A stretch of 64,000 nt of DNA from Kordia aestuariivivens (lineage in GTDB: Bacteria > Bacteroidota > Bacteroidia > Flavobacteriales > Flavobacteriaceae), in assembly GCF_014397005.1 (NCBI RefSeq), contig NZ_JACGWS010000002.1, positions 1 through 64,000 of the forward strand. Direction: 5' to 3'. The notes beneath the pieces were generated by a model, which saw only the letters and a list, made by a program, of their open reading frames with translations, was not told the DNA's origin and ran no database searches. The stretch's first letter is position 1; each line of letters starts with the position of its first letter. Made by a program: the position numbers and the translations under genes. Positions 27,625-35,960 of the stretch are shown one piece after another.

Positions 27625-28160
27625 GCCACGAATGCACGAATTGTTTTTCTTTAATTTTTTTATCTGCAAGATGTGTTACTAATTTTTTTTTGTAGGTGTT
27701 ATAAAAGCGTTGTGTTATTCTTTATAAGCGCACGAATTTTTCTTTTTTATAAAACGATTCTTCTATGATCTAATAAATCTTCGTGAAAATTAGCTAAGAT
27801 GGCTAGTTTGCATTTAGAAACTTTTAGATAGTTTAGGCATTGAGAAAGATGTTTATCATGTAAATTAGAAACAGATTTTATTTCTAAAATAATTTTATCA
27901 TAAATAACAAAGTCTGCATAAAATTTGTGCTTTAATATGATGCCTTTGTAAACAATATTATATTCTTTTTCCCTTTCAAAAGGAATATTTAATGACTTAA
28001 ATTCATATTCTAAAGCATCTTTGTAAACTACTTCTGAAAATCCACTTCCTAAATTGTTATATACATTAAATAGGGCGCCGACAATGGCATAGCTTTCAGA
28101 TTTATATATGATTTTAGACATATTTTTAGATAGTATAAAAAATATTCGTGCATTCGTGGC
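27625..28160. repeat. Cassette bounded by 17-base inverted repeats around the GxxExxY gene
   Basis: GCCACGAATGCACGAAT at 27625-27641 is present as its exact reverse complement at 28144-28160. The GxxExxY gene is the only gene between, and T-rich sequence flanks the matching ends on both sides. The unit is 536 bases. It looks like a small gene cassette able to move or be exchanged; there is no transposase and no obvious target duplication. Confidence 0.65.
27747..28121 (-). CDS. GxxExxY protein (PD-(D/E)XK superfamily)
   Basis: A 124-residue protein with the family signature GFSEVVY at 27-33. The predicted nuclease core is D70 in FYADFV, then E80 and K82 in IILEIKS, with Q94 in a following helix, the usual order for a PD-(D/E)XK fold. 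The family is common in environmental bacteria and has no proven biological role. Here it lies within a unit bounded by inverted repeats, which suggests gain by transfer. It is complete and not fused. Activity is inferred from the residues, not known. Confidence 0.9.
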   Translation of the reverse strand: MSKIIYKSESYAIVGALFNVYNNLGSGFSEVVYKDALEYEFKSLNIPFEREKEYNIVYKGIILKHKFYADFVIYDKIILEIKSVSNLHDKHLSQCLNYLKVSKCKLAILANFHEDLLDHRRIVL

Positions 28161-28260
28161 AAAAAAAGGATGTGCTTGGAGTGTGTTTTTTAGTTTATAA
28201 GTTGAAAGGTTTATGAGTTTAAAATGTCAAACAACCAGCAACCAATAACTAGCAACTAAA

Positions 28261-28821
28261 TCACGCTCTAATTATGTTAATCTCTCCGTTTGATCGCAAT
28301 TGTATTATTGTCGATGGTTTGGAGGTCGTTTTTTCGTTGTGCAAATTTACAACATAGTCCACACCTTTTAAAATCTCTGCGCTTATTTCTTTATAGCTTT
28401 TTGGTGTGAGTTGTCCAGCAATATTCGCGGAAGTAGACACAATTGGTCGATTGAATTTACGAATGAGTTTTTGGCAAAATTCATCATCTGGAATTCGAAT
28501 CGCAAGTGTACGATCTGGAGCAACTAAATTTTTAGCAATTCCAACAGGATTGTCATAAATAATTGTGGTGGGTCTGTCGGCAATTTCTAATAATTTGTAA
28601 GCTGCTACTGGAATTTCTTCAATATAACGTTTCAACATCTCAATATCGCTGACCAAACAAATTAACGCTTTGCTTTCTTCGCGATTTTTCAATTTATAAA
28701 TTTTAGCCACAGCTGCTGCATTTGTAGCATCACAACCCAATCCCCAAATGGTATCCGTTGGATATAAAATGGTGTTTCCCGATTGTAACTGATCAAAAGC
28801 TTTGTTGATTTCTTCTGTCAT
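28261..28821 (-). CDS. L-threonylcarbamoyladenylate synthase (YrdC/Sua5 family)
   Basis: A 186-residue YrdC-domain enzyme making threonylcarbamoyl-AMP from Thr, bicarbonate and ATP for the t6A37 modification of ANN-decoding tRNAs. It shows YPTDTIWGLGCDATN at 20-34, KLKNREESKALI with the substrate-binding Lys/Arg, and the VSTSANIAG loop. The short form lacks the Sua5 C-terminal domain. An upstream in-frame Met would overlap the glycosyltransferase, so the ATG at 28819-28821 is chosen; it lies 2 bases after that gene's stop, implying coupling. Confidence 0.95.
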   Translation of the reverse strand: MTEEINKAFDQLQSGNTILYPTDTIWGLGCDATNAAAVAKIYKLKNREESKALICLVSDIEMLKRYIEEIPVAAYKLLEIADRPTTIIYDNPVGIAKNLVAPDRTLAIRIPDDEFCQKLIRKFNRPIVSTSANIAGQLTPKSYKEISAEILKGVDYVVNLHNEKTTSKPSTIIQLRSNGEINIIRA

Positions 28822-28823
28822 GA

Positions 28824-29726
28824 TTAAAATCGAATTTGCTGTTGTTGCTTTAATGATTTTGATAAATGTGCGCCTTTCCAAACTAACGATAACATGAACC
28901 ATTTTTTGGGTTTGATGAGAAAACTCAAACAATAATACACGCGAATAAAAATATATTTAGCGTACGAATAATTCTTTTTAATCACATATATGTGAGACAA
29001 CATGCCTTCTTTGCTAATCGCTTTAGAAACGCCAGTGCTCACACCTTGATAATGAAGTATTTTCGCTTCTGGCACTAACACACTTGTGTAGCCCAATTGT
29101 CGCATGCGAAAACAAATGTCCATTTCTTCAAAGTAGAGAAAAATATTGGTGTCAAATCCGCCAACTTTTTCAAAAACTTCTCTTCTAAAAAACATAAACG
29201 CGCCGTTTACGAAGTTTACCGAAACTGGTTCAGTGTATTCTTTTTTGCGCTTTGGAAATTGTGTTGCCCAATTTTTCTCTAAAAAACTTCTTCCTAATAA
29301 TAACTTTCTTATGCCTTTATCATGATCAAATGAAATGACGTGTTTGTTGTGTTCGTCATAATTTTGCGCCGTTGTCACACCAACTTTAGGATTGGCTTCC
29401 ATATACGAATGCAAGATTGATAAACAATCGTTTTGCAACATCGCGTCATTGTTCAGAAACAAAATATACTTTCCGTTGGTAAATTGCGCGCCAAACATAT
29501 TTCCGCCACCAAAACCAGTATTGATCACACTTCTGTGTAATGAAACATGAGCGTGTGTTGGGAAATTTTCTTTTAGGTGTAAAAAATCTTCGGGTTTGGA
29601 ATTATTATCCACAACTACAATTTCGTACGATAAAGATGTGTCTGTAAATTTAATAACGGAATCCACACATTCTAGCGTGTAACGCGCCGTGTTGTAATTG
29701 ATAATAACTATAGAAATATCTTGCAT
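28824..29726 (-). CDS. Glycosyltransferase family 2
   Basis: A 300-residue inverting GT-A enzyme. It has the N-terminal nucleotide-sugar fold (INYNTARYTLECVDSV, VVVDNNS), NTGFGGGNMFG, the metal-binding region FLNNDAML and a catalytic FYFEEMDICFRMR-like stretch. It resembles rhamnosyl-type GT2 enzymes (the NNDA and EEMD pattern), though the donor is not certain. It is the first gene of the glycan region and is divergent from the methyltransferase-like gene. The YrdC gene follows with a 2-base gap. Confidence 0.9.
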   Translation of the reverse strand: MQDISIVIINYNTARYTLECVDSVIKFTDTSLSYEIVVVDNNSKPEDFLHLKENFPTHAHVSLHRSVINTGFGGGNMFGAQFTNGKYILFLNNDAMLQNDCLSILHSYMEANPKVGVTTAQNYDEHNKHVISFDHDKGIRKLLLGRSFLEKNWATQFPKRKKEYTEPVSVNFVNGAFMFFRREVFEKVGGFDTNIFLYFEEMDICFRMRQLGYTSVLVPEAKILHYQGVSTGVSKAISKEGMLSHIYVIKKNYSYAKYIFIRVYYCLSFLIKPKKWFMLSLVWKGAHLSKSLKQQQQIRF

Positions 29727-29742
29727 AAAAGTAGTTGTTGCG

Positions 29743-29750
29743 CAAAATTA
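29743..29750 (-). promoter_or_regulatory. -7 element of the GT2 gene
   Basis: Minus-strand TAATTTTG fits TAnnTTTG, 17 bases upstream of the GT2 start. A plus-strand -7 box lies 22 bases to its right, so the two promoters are back to back. Confidence 0.5.
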
Positions 29751-29771
29751 CATAATTTGACTTGAATTTTA

Positions 29772-29779
29772 TACTTTTG
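29772..29779 (+). promoter_or_regulatory. -7 element of the methyltransferase-like gene
   Basis: TACTTTTG fits TAnnTTTG and lies 21 bases before the ATG at 29800. Confidence 0.5.
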
Positions 29780-29799
29780 CGCAAACACAAACCACAATT

Positions 29800-30396
29800 A
29801 TGGGACTTCGTTCAAAATTAAAGAAATACCTTTTACATAAAAGATTACCGATGGAAACGTATGTTCCCAACAAAAAGACCAAGCCAGAAAAAATGATTGA
29901 GATTGTAACAGCTTGGGCTGGACTCGAATTAATCATTGAAGATATTATAGAACGTTTTGATATTGGACGTGATTCTTGCATTGAGTTTGGTGTAGAATTT
30001 GGCTATTCTTCCGTAGTTTTTTCAAACTATTTTAAAGAAGTAAAAGGAATTGATATTTTTATCGGAGACGAACATACCGATCATAAAGGTGATCATTATG
30101 ATAAAACAAAAGCTTCTTTGGCTGAGTTTACCAATATTGAATTGATCAAGTCAGATTACCGCGATTGGATTGCTAAAGATACCAAGCAATACAATTTTTC
30201 ACATGTTGATATTGTACATAATTACAAAGAAACTTACGAATGCGGTTTGTGGGCAGCACAACACAGTCAATGTACTGTTTTTCATGATACCGAAAGTTTT
30301 CCGGAAGTGCGTCGCGCAGTAATTGATATCGCGAAAGCAGCAGGGAAAAAAGTGTATAACTATCCGCATTGTAATGGATTGGGAATTATTGTATAA
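29800..30396 (+). CDS. Methyltransferase-like protein of the glycan region
   Basis: A 198-residue protein with a Rossmann-like core: CIEFGVEFGYSSVVFSNYF at about 67-85 resembles an SAM-binding motif I, followed by VKGIDIF, SDYRDWI and a FHDTESFPEVRRAV segment. This layout resembles the class I SAM methyltransferases found in polysaccharide loci (Methyltransf_24 type). It has no signal peptide. It lies between glycosyltransferases on the opposite and same strands. The substrate, perhaps a sugar or lipid-linked glycan, is inferred from position only. Confidence 0.6.
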   Translation: MGLRSKLKKYLLHKRLPMETYVPNKKTKPEKMIEIVTAWAGLELIIEDIIERFDIGRDSCIEFGVEFGYSSVVFSNYFKEVKGIDIFIGDEHTDHKGDHYDKTKASLAEFTNIELIKSDYRDWIAKDTKQYNFSHVDIVHNYKETYECGLWAAQHSQCTVFHDTESFPEVRRAVIDIAKAAGKKVYNYPHCNGLGIIV

Positions 30397-30460
30397 TACA
30401 TTAGTTTAACATAATTAATCCCAATCTAATAAATTAATATGAGTAACAAAATTAATATTT

Positions 30461-30536
30461 TGTCACTTCGAGCGCAGTCGAGAAGCTAAAAAAACACTAT
30501 TGTTACCATTGAATCTCGACTGCGCTCGATTTGACA
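30461..30536. repeat. Palindromic intergenic element (GAGCGCAGTCGAG type)
   Basis: The 23-base arms 30461-30483 and 30514-30536 are inverted copies differing at two bases, with a 30-base spacer. The arms contain TCGAGCGCAGTCGAGA. It sits between two same-strand genes and could act as an attenuator or be a dispersed repeat; related fragments occur near 38545 and 41361. Confidence 0.7.
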
Positions 30537-30557
30537 TCAGGTTTAAACTGATAAAAA

Positions 30558-31508
30558 TTGAAATCTTCTAAAAAAGTACTCATCATTGCGCCTTTTGCGT
30601 TTGGTTACACGGCACATATTCAAAAGGCATTACAACAATACGAAACTATTGATGCAGAGATTCTATATCTAGATCAACCCGCATTTTCATATAAAAATAC
30701 GTTTCACAAAGCACAGAATTTCTTCTCGAAATTATTTTTAGGGAAGAATTTAAAAAAGACGTTTGTAACCGATCGAATCAAAGCTTCACTTGTAGAGTTA
30801 GGAAAACAAGATGAAATTTTTATCATTCGGCCAGATATGTTGAATGATGATTTGTTGCGATTCATTAAAAGCTACACAAACAAGTTTATTGCGTATTATT
30901 ACGACAGTACGCGCCGTTTTCCGCGAAAGACGGACATCATTCCAATGTTTGATAAAGTGTATAGTTATGATCGTTTGGATGTCTCAACATATAATTTAGA
31001 CTTTTTGACGAATTATATTTTTGAAGAAAGTAATCATCAAGAATTTGAATATCAGTTTTTTAATATTTCTACGAATGATTACCGTTTTCCATTGCTTGAA
31101 AATTTAGCCAACTACTTGAAGCAACACAAATGGACTTATAACATTCAAGTATACAATGGAAGTGAAATGCCTGCGGAACATGTGGAAATTATCACGACGC
31201 AGAAATCGATCACGGAAGTTTCAGAGTTGATTCAGAAAGCTAAAATTATTGTGGAAATTCAACGCACGGAACAAGTTGGTTTGTCATTCCGAATTTTTGA
31301 AGCGTTAGGACATCGCAAAAAACTCATCACAACCAATAAAGATATTGTCAATTACGATTTTTATCATTCGCAAAATATTCTAGTTGTAGACGAACACAAC
31401 ATTGAAATTCCTGAAGATTTTGTGACTTCTCCATACGTAGAAATTGATTCAACAATTCTTTCCAACTATAAAATTGAAAACTGGGTGAAGCCAATTTTTG
31501 AATTATAA
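30558..31508 (+). CDS. Possible glycosyltransferase of the CgeB-like type
   Basis: A 316-residue soluble protein. It opens with a Rossmann-like strand (VLIIAPFAFGYTAHIQKAL), has a central DKVYSYDRLDVSTYNL segment and ends with a conserved-looking region, IVEIQRTEQVGLSFRIFEALGHRKKLITTN, that resembles the C-terminal nucleotide-sugar region of GT-B enzymes (the FEAL core). No ATG is near; the TTG at 30558 is the best start and directly precedes KSSKKVLII. It lies in the glycan region. The enzyme class is moderately sure; donor and acceptor are unknown. Confidence 0.6.
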   Translation: MKSSKKVLIIAPFAFGYTAHIQKALQQYETIDAEILYLDQPAFSYKNTFHKAQNFFSKLFLGKNLKKTFVTDRIKASLVELGKQDEIFIIRPDMLNDDLLRFIKSYTNKFIAYYYDSTRRFPRKTDIIPMFDKVYSYDRLDVSTYNLDFLTNYIFEESNHQEFEYQFFNISTNDYRFPLLENLANYLKQHKWTYNIQVYNGSEMPAEHVEIITTQKSITEVSELIQKAKIIVEIQRTEQVGLSFRIFEALGHRKKLITTNKDIVNYDFYHSQNILVVDEHNIEIPEDFVTSPYVEIDSTILSNYKIENWVKPIFEL

Positions 31509-31645
31509 AAATAGACTACCTGAAAAGTTTTAACAACGTCTTTGCGAAGAATTTTTAATTTTGAAGCAATCTGTAAATTAATAACTTAATTTTAATAGAT
31601 TGCTTCATTTCATTCGCAATGGCTAGTTCTCAGAATGCATATTAG

Positions 31646-32032
31646 TTATGCTGCGGCTTTATGAATGACGCTTTCTAATTCCTTAAATGCTTTTTCTTGC
31701 GGTCCTTTTAGTAATGCTTGTTTTATGATACCTGCAATAATTTCAATAATATTTCTTCGTGCTTTGACACTTTTTCCAAAATATGCATGCATCATTTTAT
31801 TGGGAATAATATAATTAATCTTCACAGTATCGTTATTTACAAAAAATGCTTTTACTGCGTGCATTCCACTTTTTTTAATGATGATGCATTGCTCCATTTG
31901 CCCGTTTGCATCCGTTCTTTGTTCCCAAATGTCATAATCTTTTGAACATTCATAATTTGATTCTTTATCTAAAAACAGATATAATTTGTCTAAAGAATTG
32001 TAGTTGCTTTTAATTTCAATTAAGTTTTCCAT
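31646..32032 (-). CDS. Hypothetical protein, 128 residues
   Basis: The open frame extends upstream, but the likely start is the ATG at 32030-32032 giving MENLIEIKSNYNSLDKLYLF. The protein is soluble, mixed in structure and has a KARRNIIEIIAGIIKQALLKG helix near the C-terminus. No family is recognised and no signal peptide is present. It lies alone between glycan genes, convergent with the CgeB-like gene. Function unknown. Confidence 0.6.
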   Translation of the reverse strand: MENLIEIKSNYNSLDKLYLFLDKESNYECSKDYDIWEQRTDANGQMEQCIIIKKSGMHAVKAFFVNNDTVKINYIIPNKMMHAYFGKSVKARRNIIEIIAGIIKQALLKGPQEKAFKELESVIHKAAA

Positions 32033-32205
32033 ATTTTTTGATGTTATTTTATGTTCAAAACACAACACTCTTAGTTGTGCTTTTAATGCAATACTGAAAC
32101 AAAGAAACTTATTTATGTGATACAAATGAACTACTATAAGTGACGTTTTATAAAAACTCAGTGCTAAGTGACAAATGTTTTGAGTAGCTGTTTTTGAAGT
32201 AAACT

Positions 32206-32241
32206 AAAATACCATCATTACAGAAGTAACGATGGTATTTT
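32206..32241 (-). terminator. Hairpin downstream of the lipoprotein gene
   Basis: AAAATACCATC (32206-32216) pairs with GATGGTATTTT (32231-32241), with further pairing of TTAC and GTAA in the loop. It lies about 120 bases past the lipoprotein stop; the flanking A/T tracts fit a terminator working in either direction. Confidence 0.55.
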
Positions 32242-32251
32242 TCCTAAAAAA

Positions 32252-32279
32252 CCTAATTAACCTAATTAACCTAATTAAC
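32252..32279. repeat. Tandem 9-base repeat CCTAATTAA, three copies
   Basis: Three perfect units of CCTAATTAA follow each other at 32252-32278, directly beside the hairpin. This is a simple tandem repeat of the same size class as the TCTAACAAG arrays elsewhere. Confidence 0.8.
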
Positions 32280-32361
32280 ACTAAGACATTTGTAGATGAT
32301 CTTAGCTATGTATCAATACGCGCTTACATGATACACTTGAGAAAGTTATTTTTAAATATTT

Positions 32362-32961
32362 TTATTGAAGTGTGTATGTTATGATTCCGTTACCTTGAAA
32401 TGCTTCTACGGTACCGTCGGGTTTTAAAACACTATTGTTAGTAAAAAATAGATCTTCGTATGGAAAGTCAAATACAAGTGTTTGTCCATCAGTAGAAAGT
32501 GTGCCTATAAATTCTAATTGTCCTAAATAGCAAAAGGATATGATATTGCCATTTTGAGTATAAAAAGGAAAGAGACCATCGCCTATTAAGCAGTCTACTC
32601 TTTGTGAAAGATTTCCATTTCCATCGTCATCAACATCTAAATACATGTTATTCAAAACTGGATTATCAGCTTTAAAATTGTCTAAAAACCTTAATATAAC
32701 TGTTCCGCAAGAAGATTCGTCAAGTAATTCATTTGAGAAAATACCATCTCCGTTACCATCGATATCAGTTTCAATAATAAAACTAGTTCTTAGCCAAGTA
32801 CTTCCTAATATTGTTGGTGGATTGCTGGCATCAGGTACGCATTCAATATCGCTTGCAGTAACTTCTTCGCCGCTCACGGGAATTAAATCGCTTTCAACAT
32901 TATCTACGCTACAAGCGGTTACTATTCCTAAAATTAACGCGGTAAAAATTAATTTTTTCAT
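32362..32961 (-). CDS. Hypothetical lipoprotein
   Basis: A 199-residue protein with a lipoprotein signal: MKKLIFTALILGIVTAC, the lipobox Cys at 17. It is followed by Ser/Asp-rich sequence (SVDNVESDLIP), so outer-membrane anchoring is likely. The mature part has two Asp-rich loops, DIDGNGDGI near 74 and DVDDDGNGN near 111, that resemble calcium-binding loops, and four Cys that could pair. No family is recognised. It is a single gene with a possible terminator after it. Confidence 0.75.
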   Translation of the reverse strand: MKKLIFTALILGIVTACSVDNVESDLIPVSGEEVTASDIECVPDASNPPTILGSTWLRTSFIIETDIDGNGDGIFSNELLDESSCGTVILRFLDNFKADNPVLNNMYLDVDDDGNGNLSQRVDCLIGDGLFPFYTQNGNIISFCYLGQLEFIGTLSTDGQTLVFDFPYEDLFFTNNSVLKPDGTVEAFQGNGIITYTLQ

Positions 32962-33131
32962 AATGAATTGGTTTTAATTATCTATTCAATAGATGTCAAT
33001 TCACTAAAATGGTTGCGTCTCAGAAATTATAAATTTTAAATTGAAAAAGTTTTTATGAACGACAAACAATGGATAAAAATCTAAAAGCACGAAAGTGCGG
33101 TCTAGCATCTGATGTCTAATAGCGAAGCGAT

Positions 33132-34199
33132 CTAAAGTAAACTCCGATACACTTCTTCGTATTGTTTTGCCGTAGCATTCCAATCAAAGCTTTGTGCACG
33201 TTTTATATATGCTTGTTCGTAGATTTCTTTGTTGGTTTCAAACGTATGCATGCCTTTTTCAAACACTTCTGCCATATATTTTGCATCGTAGTTTTTCCAA
33301 AAGAAAGCGTGTTCTCCACCAATTTCTGGCAAGGATGTGTTGTGTGATAAAAAGACAGGTTTTCCAAAGCGCATGGCTTCAATTGGTGGAATTCCAAAAC
33401 CTTCTCGTAGTGACGGAAATACAAATGCTGCACAGTTTTGTAGATAATATTGTTTGTCTAAATCGTCAATTTTTCCTGTGATAACGACGCGATCTTGTAA
33501 GTTGTGTTTTTGAATCGTTTCAGCGAGTTTTCCGCTAGTGTATTCTGTATTATTATTTCCCGAAAGGATTAAATTAAAATCGGGGAGAAGTGCTAACATT
33601 TCCACTAAAGTGTGAAAATTTTTACGCGGCGTAAATTCGCCAATAGAAAATAAAAACGGTCTTTTTGAAATTTGTTTTGGTTGATGATGCTCTGGAAGCG
33701 TGACTTCACGAATTGGATTTCCATTGTAAATCACGTACTCAGGAACGTTTGGTACGTCAAAATGTTGATGTGTAGATGCTTTGGCAAAGTTTGAAATATA
33801 GGTAATGGCGCTACTTCGTTCGAGCTTTTCGCGAAAACGCACATTGCGTTCGTGATTCATATCGCTTGATTCTTCTTCAATAAAATTCACATCATGAACT
33901 GTCAATAAATACTGAATATCGTGATATGGTTCAATTTTTATATTTTGATTCAGCGAATGCCATAAATCATATTTCTTGCGAATTCGCAACAAAGGATAGC
34001 GACGAAATGATTGGTATTTTTTATAGTCAAAATAATTGCCAAATTCGTCTTTTAGCTTGTTGAGGTCTTTCGCGTGAAGCGTCATTTTAAAATCGTCAAT
34101 TTCTGCCTGATATAATCCTTTTATCAAATGATAATTAAATTGTCCAAACCCAAAATGTAGGTTTTTAATATTGTGAGATTCTAAAAAAACGTTTTTCAT
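33132..34199 (-). CDS. Glycosyltransferase family 4 (GT-B)
   Basis: A 355-residue retaining GT4 enzyme. It has an N-terminal acceptor domain and a C-terminal nucleotide-sugar domain with LFSIGEFTPRKNFHTLVE and the EX7E-type motif in SLREGFGIPPIEAMRFGKP. The two catalytic Glu lie 8 residues apart, as in the family. It is the last gene of a two-gene minus-strand unit with the GT2 upstream, starting 1 base after that gene's stop. It probably adds a sugar to LPS or another surface glycan; the donor is unknown. Confidence 0.92.
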   Translation of the reverse strand: MKNVFLESHNIKNLHFGFGQFNYHLIKGLYQAEIDDFKMTLHAKDLNKLKDEFGNYFDYKKYQSFRRYPLLRIRKKYDLWHSLNQNIKIEPYHDIQYLLTVHDVNFIEEESSDMNHERNVRFREKLERSSAITYISNFAKASTHQHFDVPNVPEYVIYNGNPIREVTLPEHHQPKQISKRPFLFSIGEFTPRKNFHTLVEMLALLPDFNLILSGNNNTEYTSGKLAETIQKHNLQDRVVITGKIDDLDKQYYLQNCAAFVFPSLREGFGIPPIEAMRFGKPVFLSHNTSLPEIGGEHAFFWKNYDAKYMAEVFEKGMHTFETNKEIYEQAYIKRAQSFDWNATAKQYEEVYRSLL

Positions 34200-34200
34200 T

Positions 34201-34956
34201 TTAATCTATTTTTCGGTACATCGTCCATAATTGCAAATAGCGTTTAAACACTGAAAACGCATGTACATAACACAAAATGAATCCTTCTTTTCCATCCAAA
34301 AAACCAAAGCGTAAAAAGTATTGGTGAATAAAGCGATAGAATGGACGAAAGATGAAATGATACGCGTTTGGGCGCACATTCTTTTTGTACAAAGCTTCTG
34401 CTTGTAAACGACTGTAATGACTTAATTTTTCGTTGTAAATGTCAAAACTTTTATACGTTTGATGCGCAACGGCATGTTTCAGTTGTCCAACCTTTTCTTT
34501 AGTTTCAATGGTTTCATGTACAGGTTTTCCGTTGTAACGACACTGATTTTTGTTGAACAATCGCACCGAAATATCGGTTTGAAAACCACTATATTTCATG
34601 CGTTTTCCCATAAAATGGAAATCGCGTTTTACATGATATGCTTTTTCTGGATTTGCTGAATTTACAGTTTGTATAATTTCATCGGCTAATGCTTTCGGAA
34701 CTTGTTCGTCCAAGTCAAAAAAGACAATCCAATCGTTCTTAGCCTGATCAATGGCAAAGTTTTTCTGTGTTGAAAAATCATCAAACTTGCGTTGAATCAA
34801 GGTAACATTGTGTTTTTTGGCTAACGCAACCGTTTTGTCGGTACTAAACGAATCTACGATGATAATTTCATCGGCAAAGGAAAGTTGTTGAATATAGTTT
34901 TCTATATGATCTTCCTCATTATAAGTAATCGCTAAAGCACTGATTTTTGTGTTCAT
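34201..34956 (-). CDS. Glycosyltransferase family 2 (WaaE/KdtX-like), copy 1
   Basis: A 251-residue GT2 enzyme similar to the LPS-core beta-1,4-glucosyltransferases (WaaE/KdtX-like). It shows ITYNEEDHIENYIQ, DEIIIVDSFSTDKTV and the metal motif FFDLDEQVP. It has the same length and layout as the enzyme at 35961, so the two are probably paralogs; the WaaE-type label is by resemblance. The GT4 gene follows with a 1-base gap. The start is the ATG after a -7 box at 35004-35011. Confidence 0.9.
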   Translation of the reverse strand: MNTKISALAITYNEEDHIENYIQQLSFADEIIIVDSFSTDKTVALAKKHNVTLIQRKFDDFSTQKNFAIDQAKNDWIVFFDLDEQVPKALADEIIQTVNSANPEKAYHVKRDFHFMGKRMKYSGFQTDISVRLFNKNQCRYNGKPVHETIETKEKVGQLKHAVAHQTYKSFDIYNEKLSHYSRLQAEALYKKNVRPNAYHFIFRPFYRFIHQYFLRFGFLDGKEGFILCYVHAFSVFKRYLQLWTMYRKID

Positions 34957-35003
34957 ATACGGATGAAGATACTTTTTTTCTTGTGAAAATGATATTCTAC
35001 GAA

Positions 35004-35011
35004 CAAAAGTA
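35004..35011 (-). promoter_or_regulatory. -7 element of the GT2/GT4 operon
   Basis: Minus-strand TACTTTTG fits TAnnTTTG, about 48 bases upstream of the GT2 start codon. Confidence 0.45.
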
Positions 35012-35053
35012 ATAATTTTACAAGGATTTTGATCTTTGAATAAAAAATAACTT

Positions 35054-35776
35054 ATGCCACGCTTACCAATTTTAATGTATCATGGAGTTTCCACGAAAGC
35101 TTCTGAAAGTAACGGATTAACGATTTCTAAGGAGAACTTAGAAGCGCAATTCCGCTATTTGAAAGAAAACGGATATACAACGTTGCATTTTTCGGAGTTG
35201 CAATCCATAAAAACGACGACTGATTTCTCGAAAAAAGCCGTCATCATTACGTTTGACGATGTATATGTAAATCAATTAGAATTGGCGTATCCGTTATTGC
35301 AAAAATATGGACTGAAAGCAAGTTTTTTTATTCCGTTTCAATATGTAAACGGCGTTGACGAATGGAATACAGGAAAAGAACGATTGATGTCTATAGCACA
35401 ATTAAAAAGCATGGATGAAGCTACAATTGAACTCGGTTTGCATTCATTCGCGCATAAAAAATACAACGAATTATCCACAGAAGAAATTGATGAGGATTTT
35501 GAAAAGTGTAAAGATTTTATCATTTCCAACCAATTGAATGTGAGTAATGTATTGGCATATCCGTATGGGAAATATCCGCGAAAAAACCCTGAGAAAGACT
35601 TGTTTTTTAATGCATTAATAAAGCACAAAGTTGCGTATGGTTTGCGCATTGGAAATAGAGTCAACAAGTTTCCATTTAACGACAACTATCAAGTACAACG
35701 TATTGATATCAAAGGAGAAGATTCACTCTCGAAATTCAAATTTAAGTTGCGTTTTGGGAAATTGCGTTTGTTTTAA
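35054..35776 (+). CDS. Polysaccharide deacetylase family protein (NodB-like)
   Basis: A 240-residue carbohydrate esterase-4 domain protein. It opens LPILMYHGVST, then has VIITFDDVYVNQL with the metal/catalytic Asp pair at about 74-75, LGLHSFAHKKYNEL (HxxxH metal ligands) and AYPYGKYPRKN. No signal peptide is visible, so it acts in the cytoplasm or is exported otherwise. It would remove N- or O-acetyl groups from a glycan. It is flanked by divergent and convergent glycosyltransferases and followed by a strong terminator. Confidence 0.93.
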   Translation: MPRLPILMYHGVSTKASESNGLTISKENLEAQFRYLKENGYTTLHFSELQSIKTTTDFSKKAVIITFDDVYVNQLELAYPLLQKYGLKASFFIPFQYVNGVDEWNTGKERLMSIAQLKSMDEATIELGLHSFAHKKYNELSTEEIDEDFEKCKDFIISNQLNVSNVLAYPYGKYPRKNPEKDLFFNALIKHKVAYGLRIGNRVNKFPFNDNYQVQRIDIKGEDSLSKFKFKLRFGKLRLF

Positions 35777-35788
35777 CTAAAAAGAGGC

Positions 35789-35817
35789 AAAAGAGTTCTT
35801 TAGGGAAGAACTCTTTT
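35789..35817 (+). terminator. Terminator of the deacetylase gene
   Basis: The 12-base arms AAAAGAGTTCTT (35789-35800) and AAGAACTCTTTT (35806-35817) close a 5-base loop. A short T run ends the stem. Confidence 0.8.
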
Positions 35818-35960
35818 GGTAGTAAAATAAAAAGGGGTAATGTATTTTCTAAAAATACATTGTTCAAAATTACATTGAAATTGTTTTCGTGCTTGAAATT
35901 TTAGATAAATGAAAGGGAATTCGTAGATGAACAGTAGTATAAGGTTCTTTGATCTTACTT

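Larger units (their letters stand above)
32033..32361. other. 329-base intergenic gap
   Basis: No gene is seen. It contains the terminator hairpin at 32206-32241 and the 9-base tandem repeat at 32252-32279 (both listed). Confidence 0.5.

Noticed and set aside
28822-28932. Longer form of the YrdC protein starting inside the GT2 gene.
   Set aside because: It would overlap the GT2 by over 100 bases with non-family sequence; the ATG at 28821 starts the YrdC fold.
32252-32279. Possible CRISPR-like direct repeats.
   Set aside because: Units of 9 bases without spacers are a simple tandem repeat, and no cas genes occur anywhere in the window.
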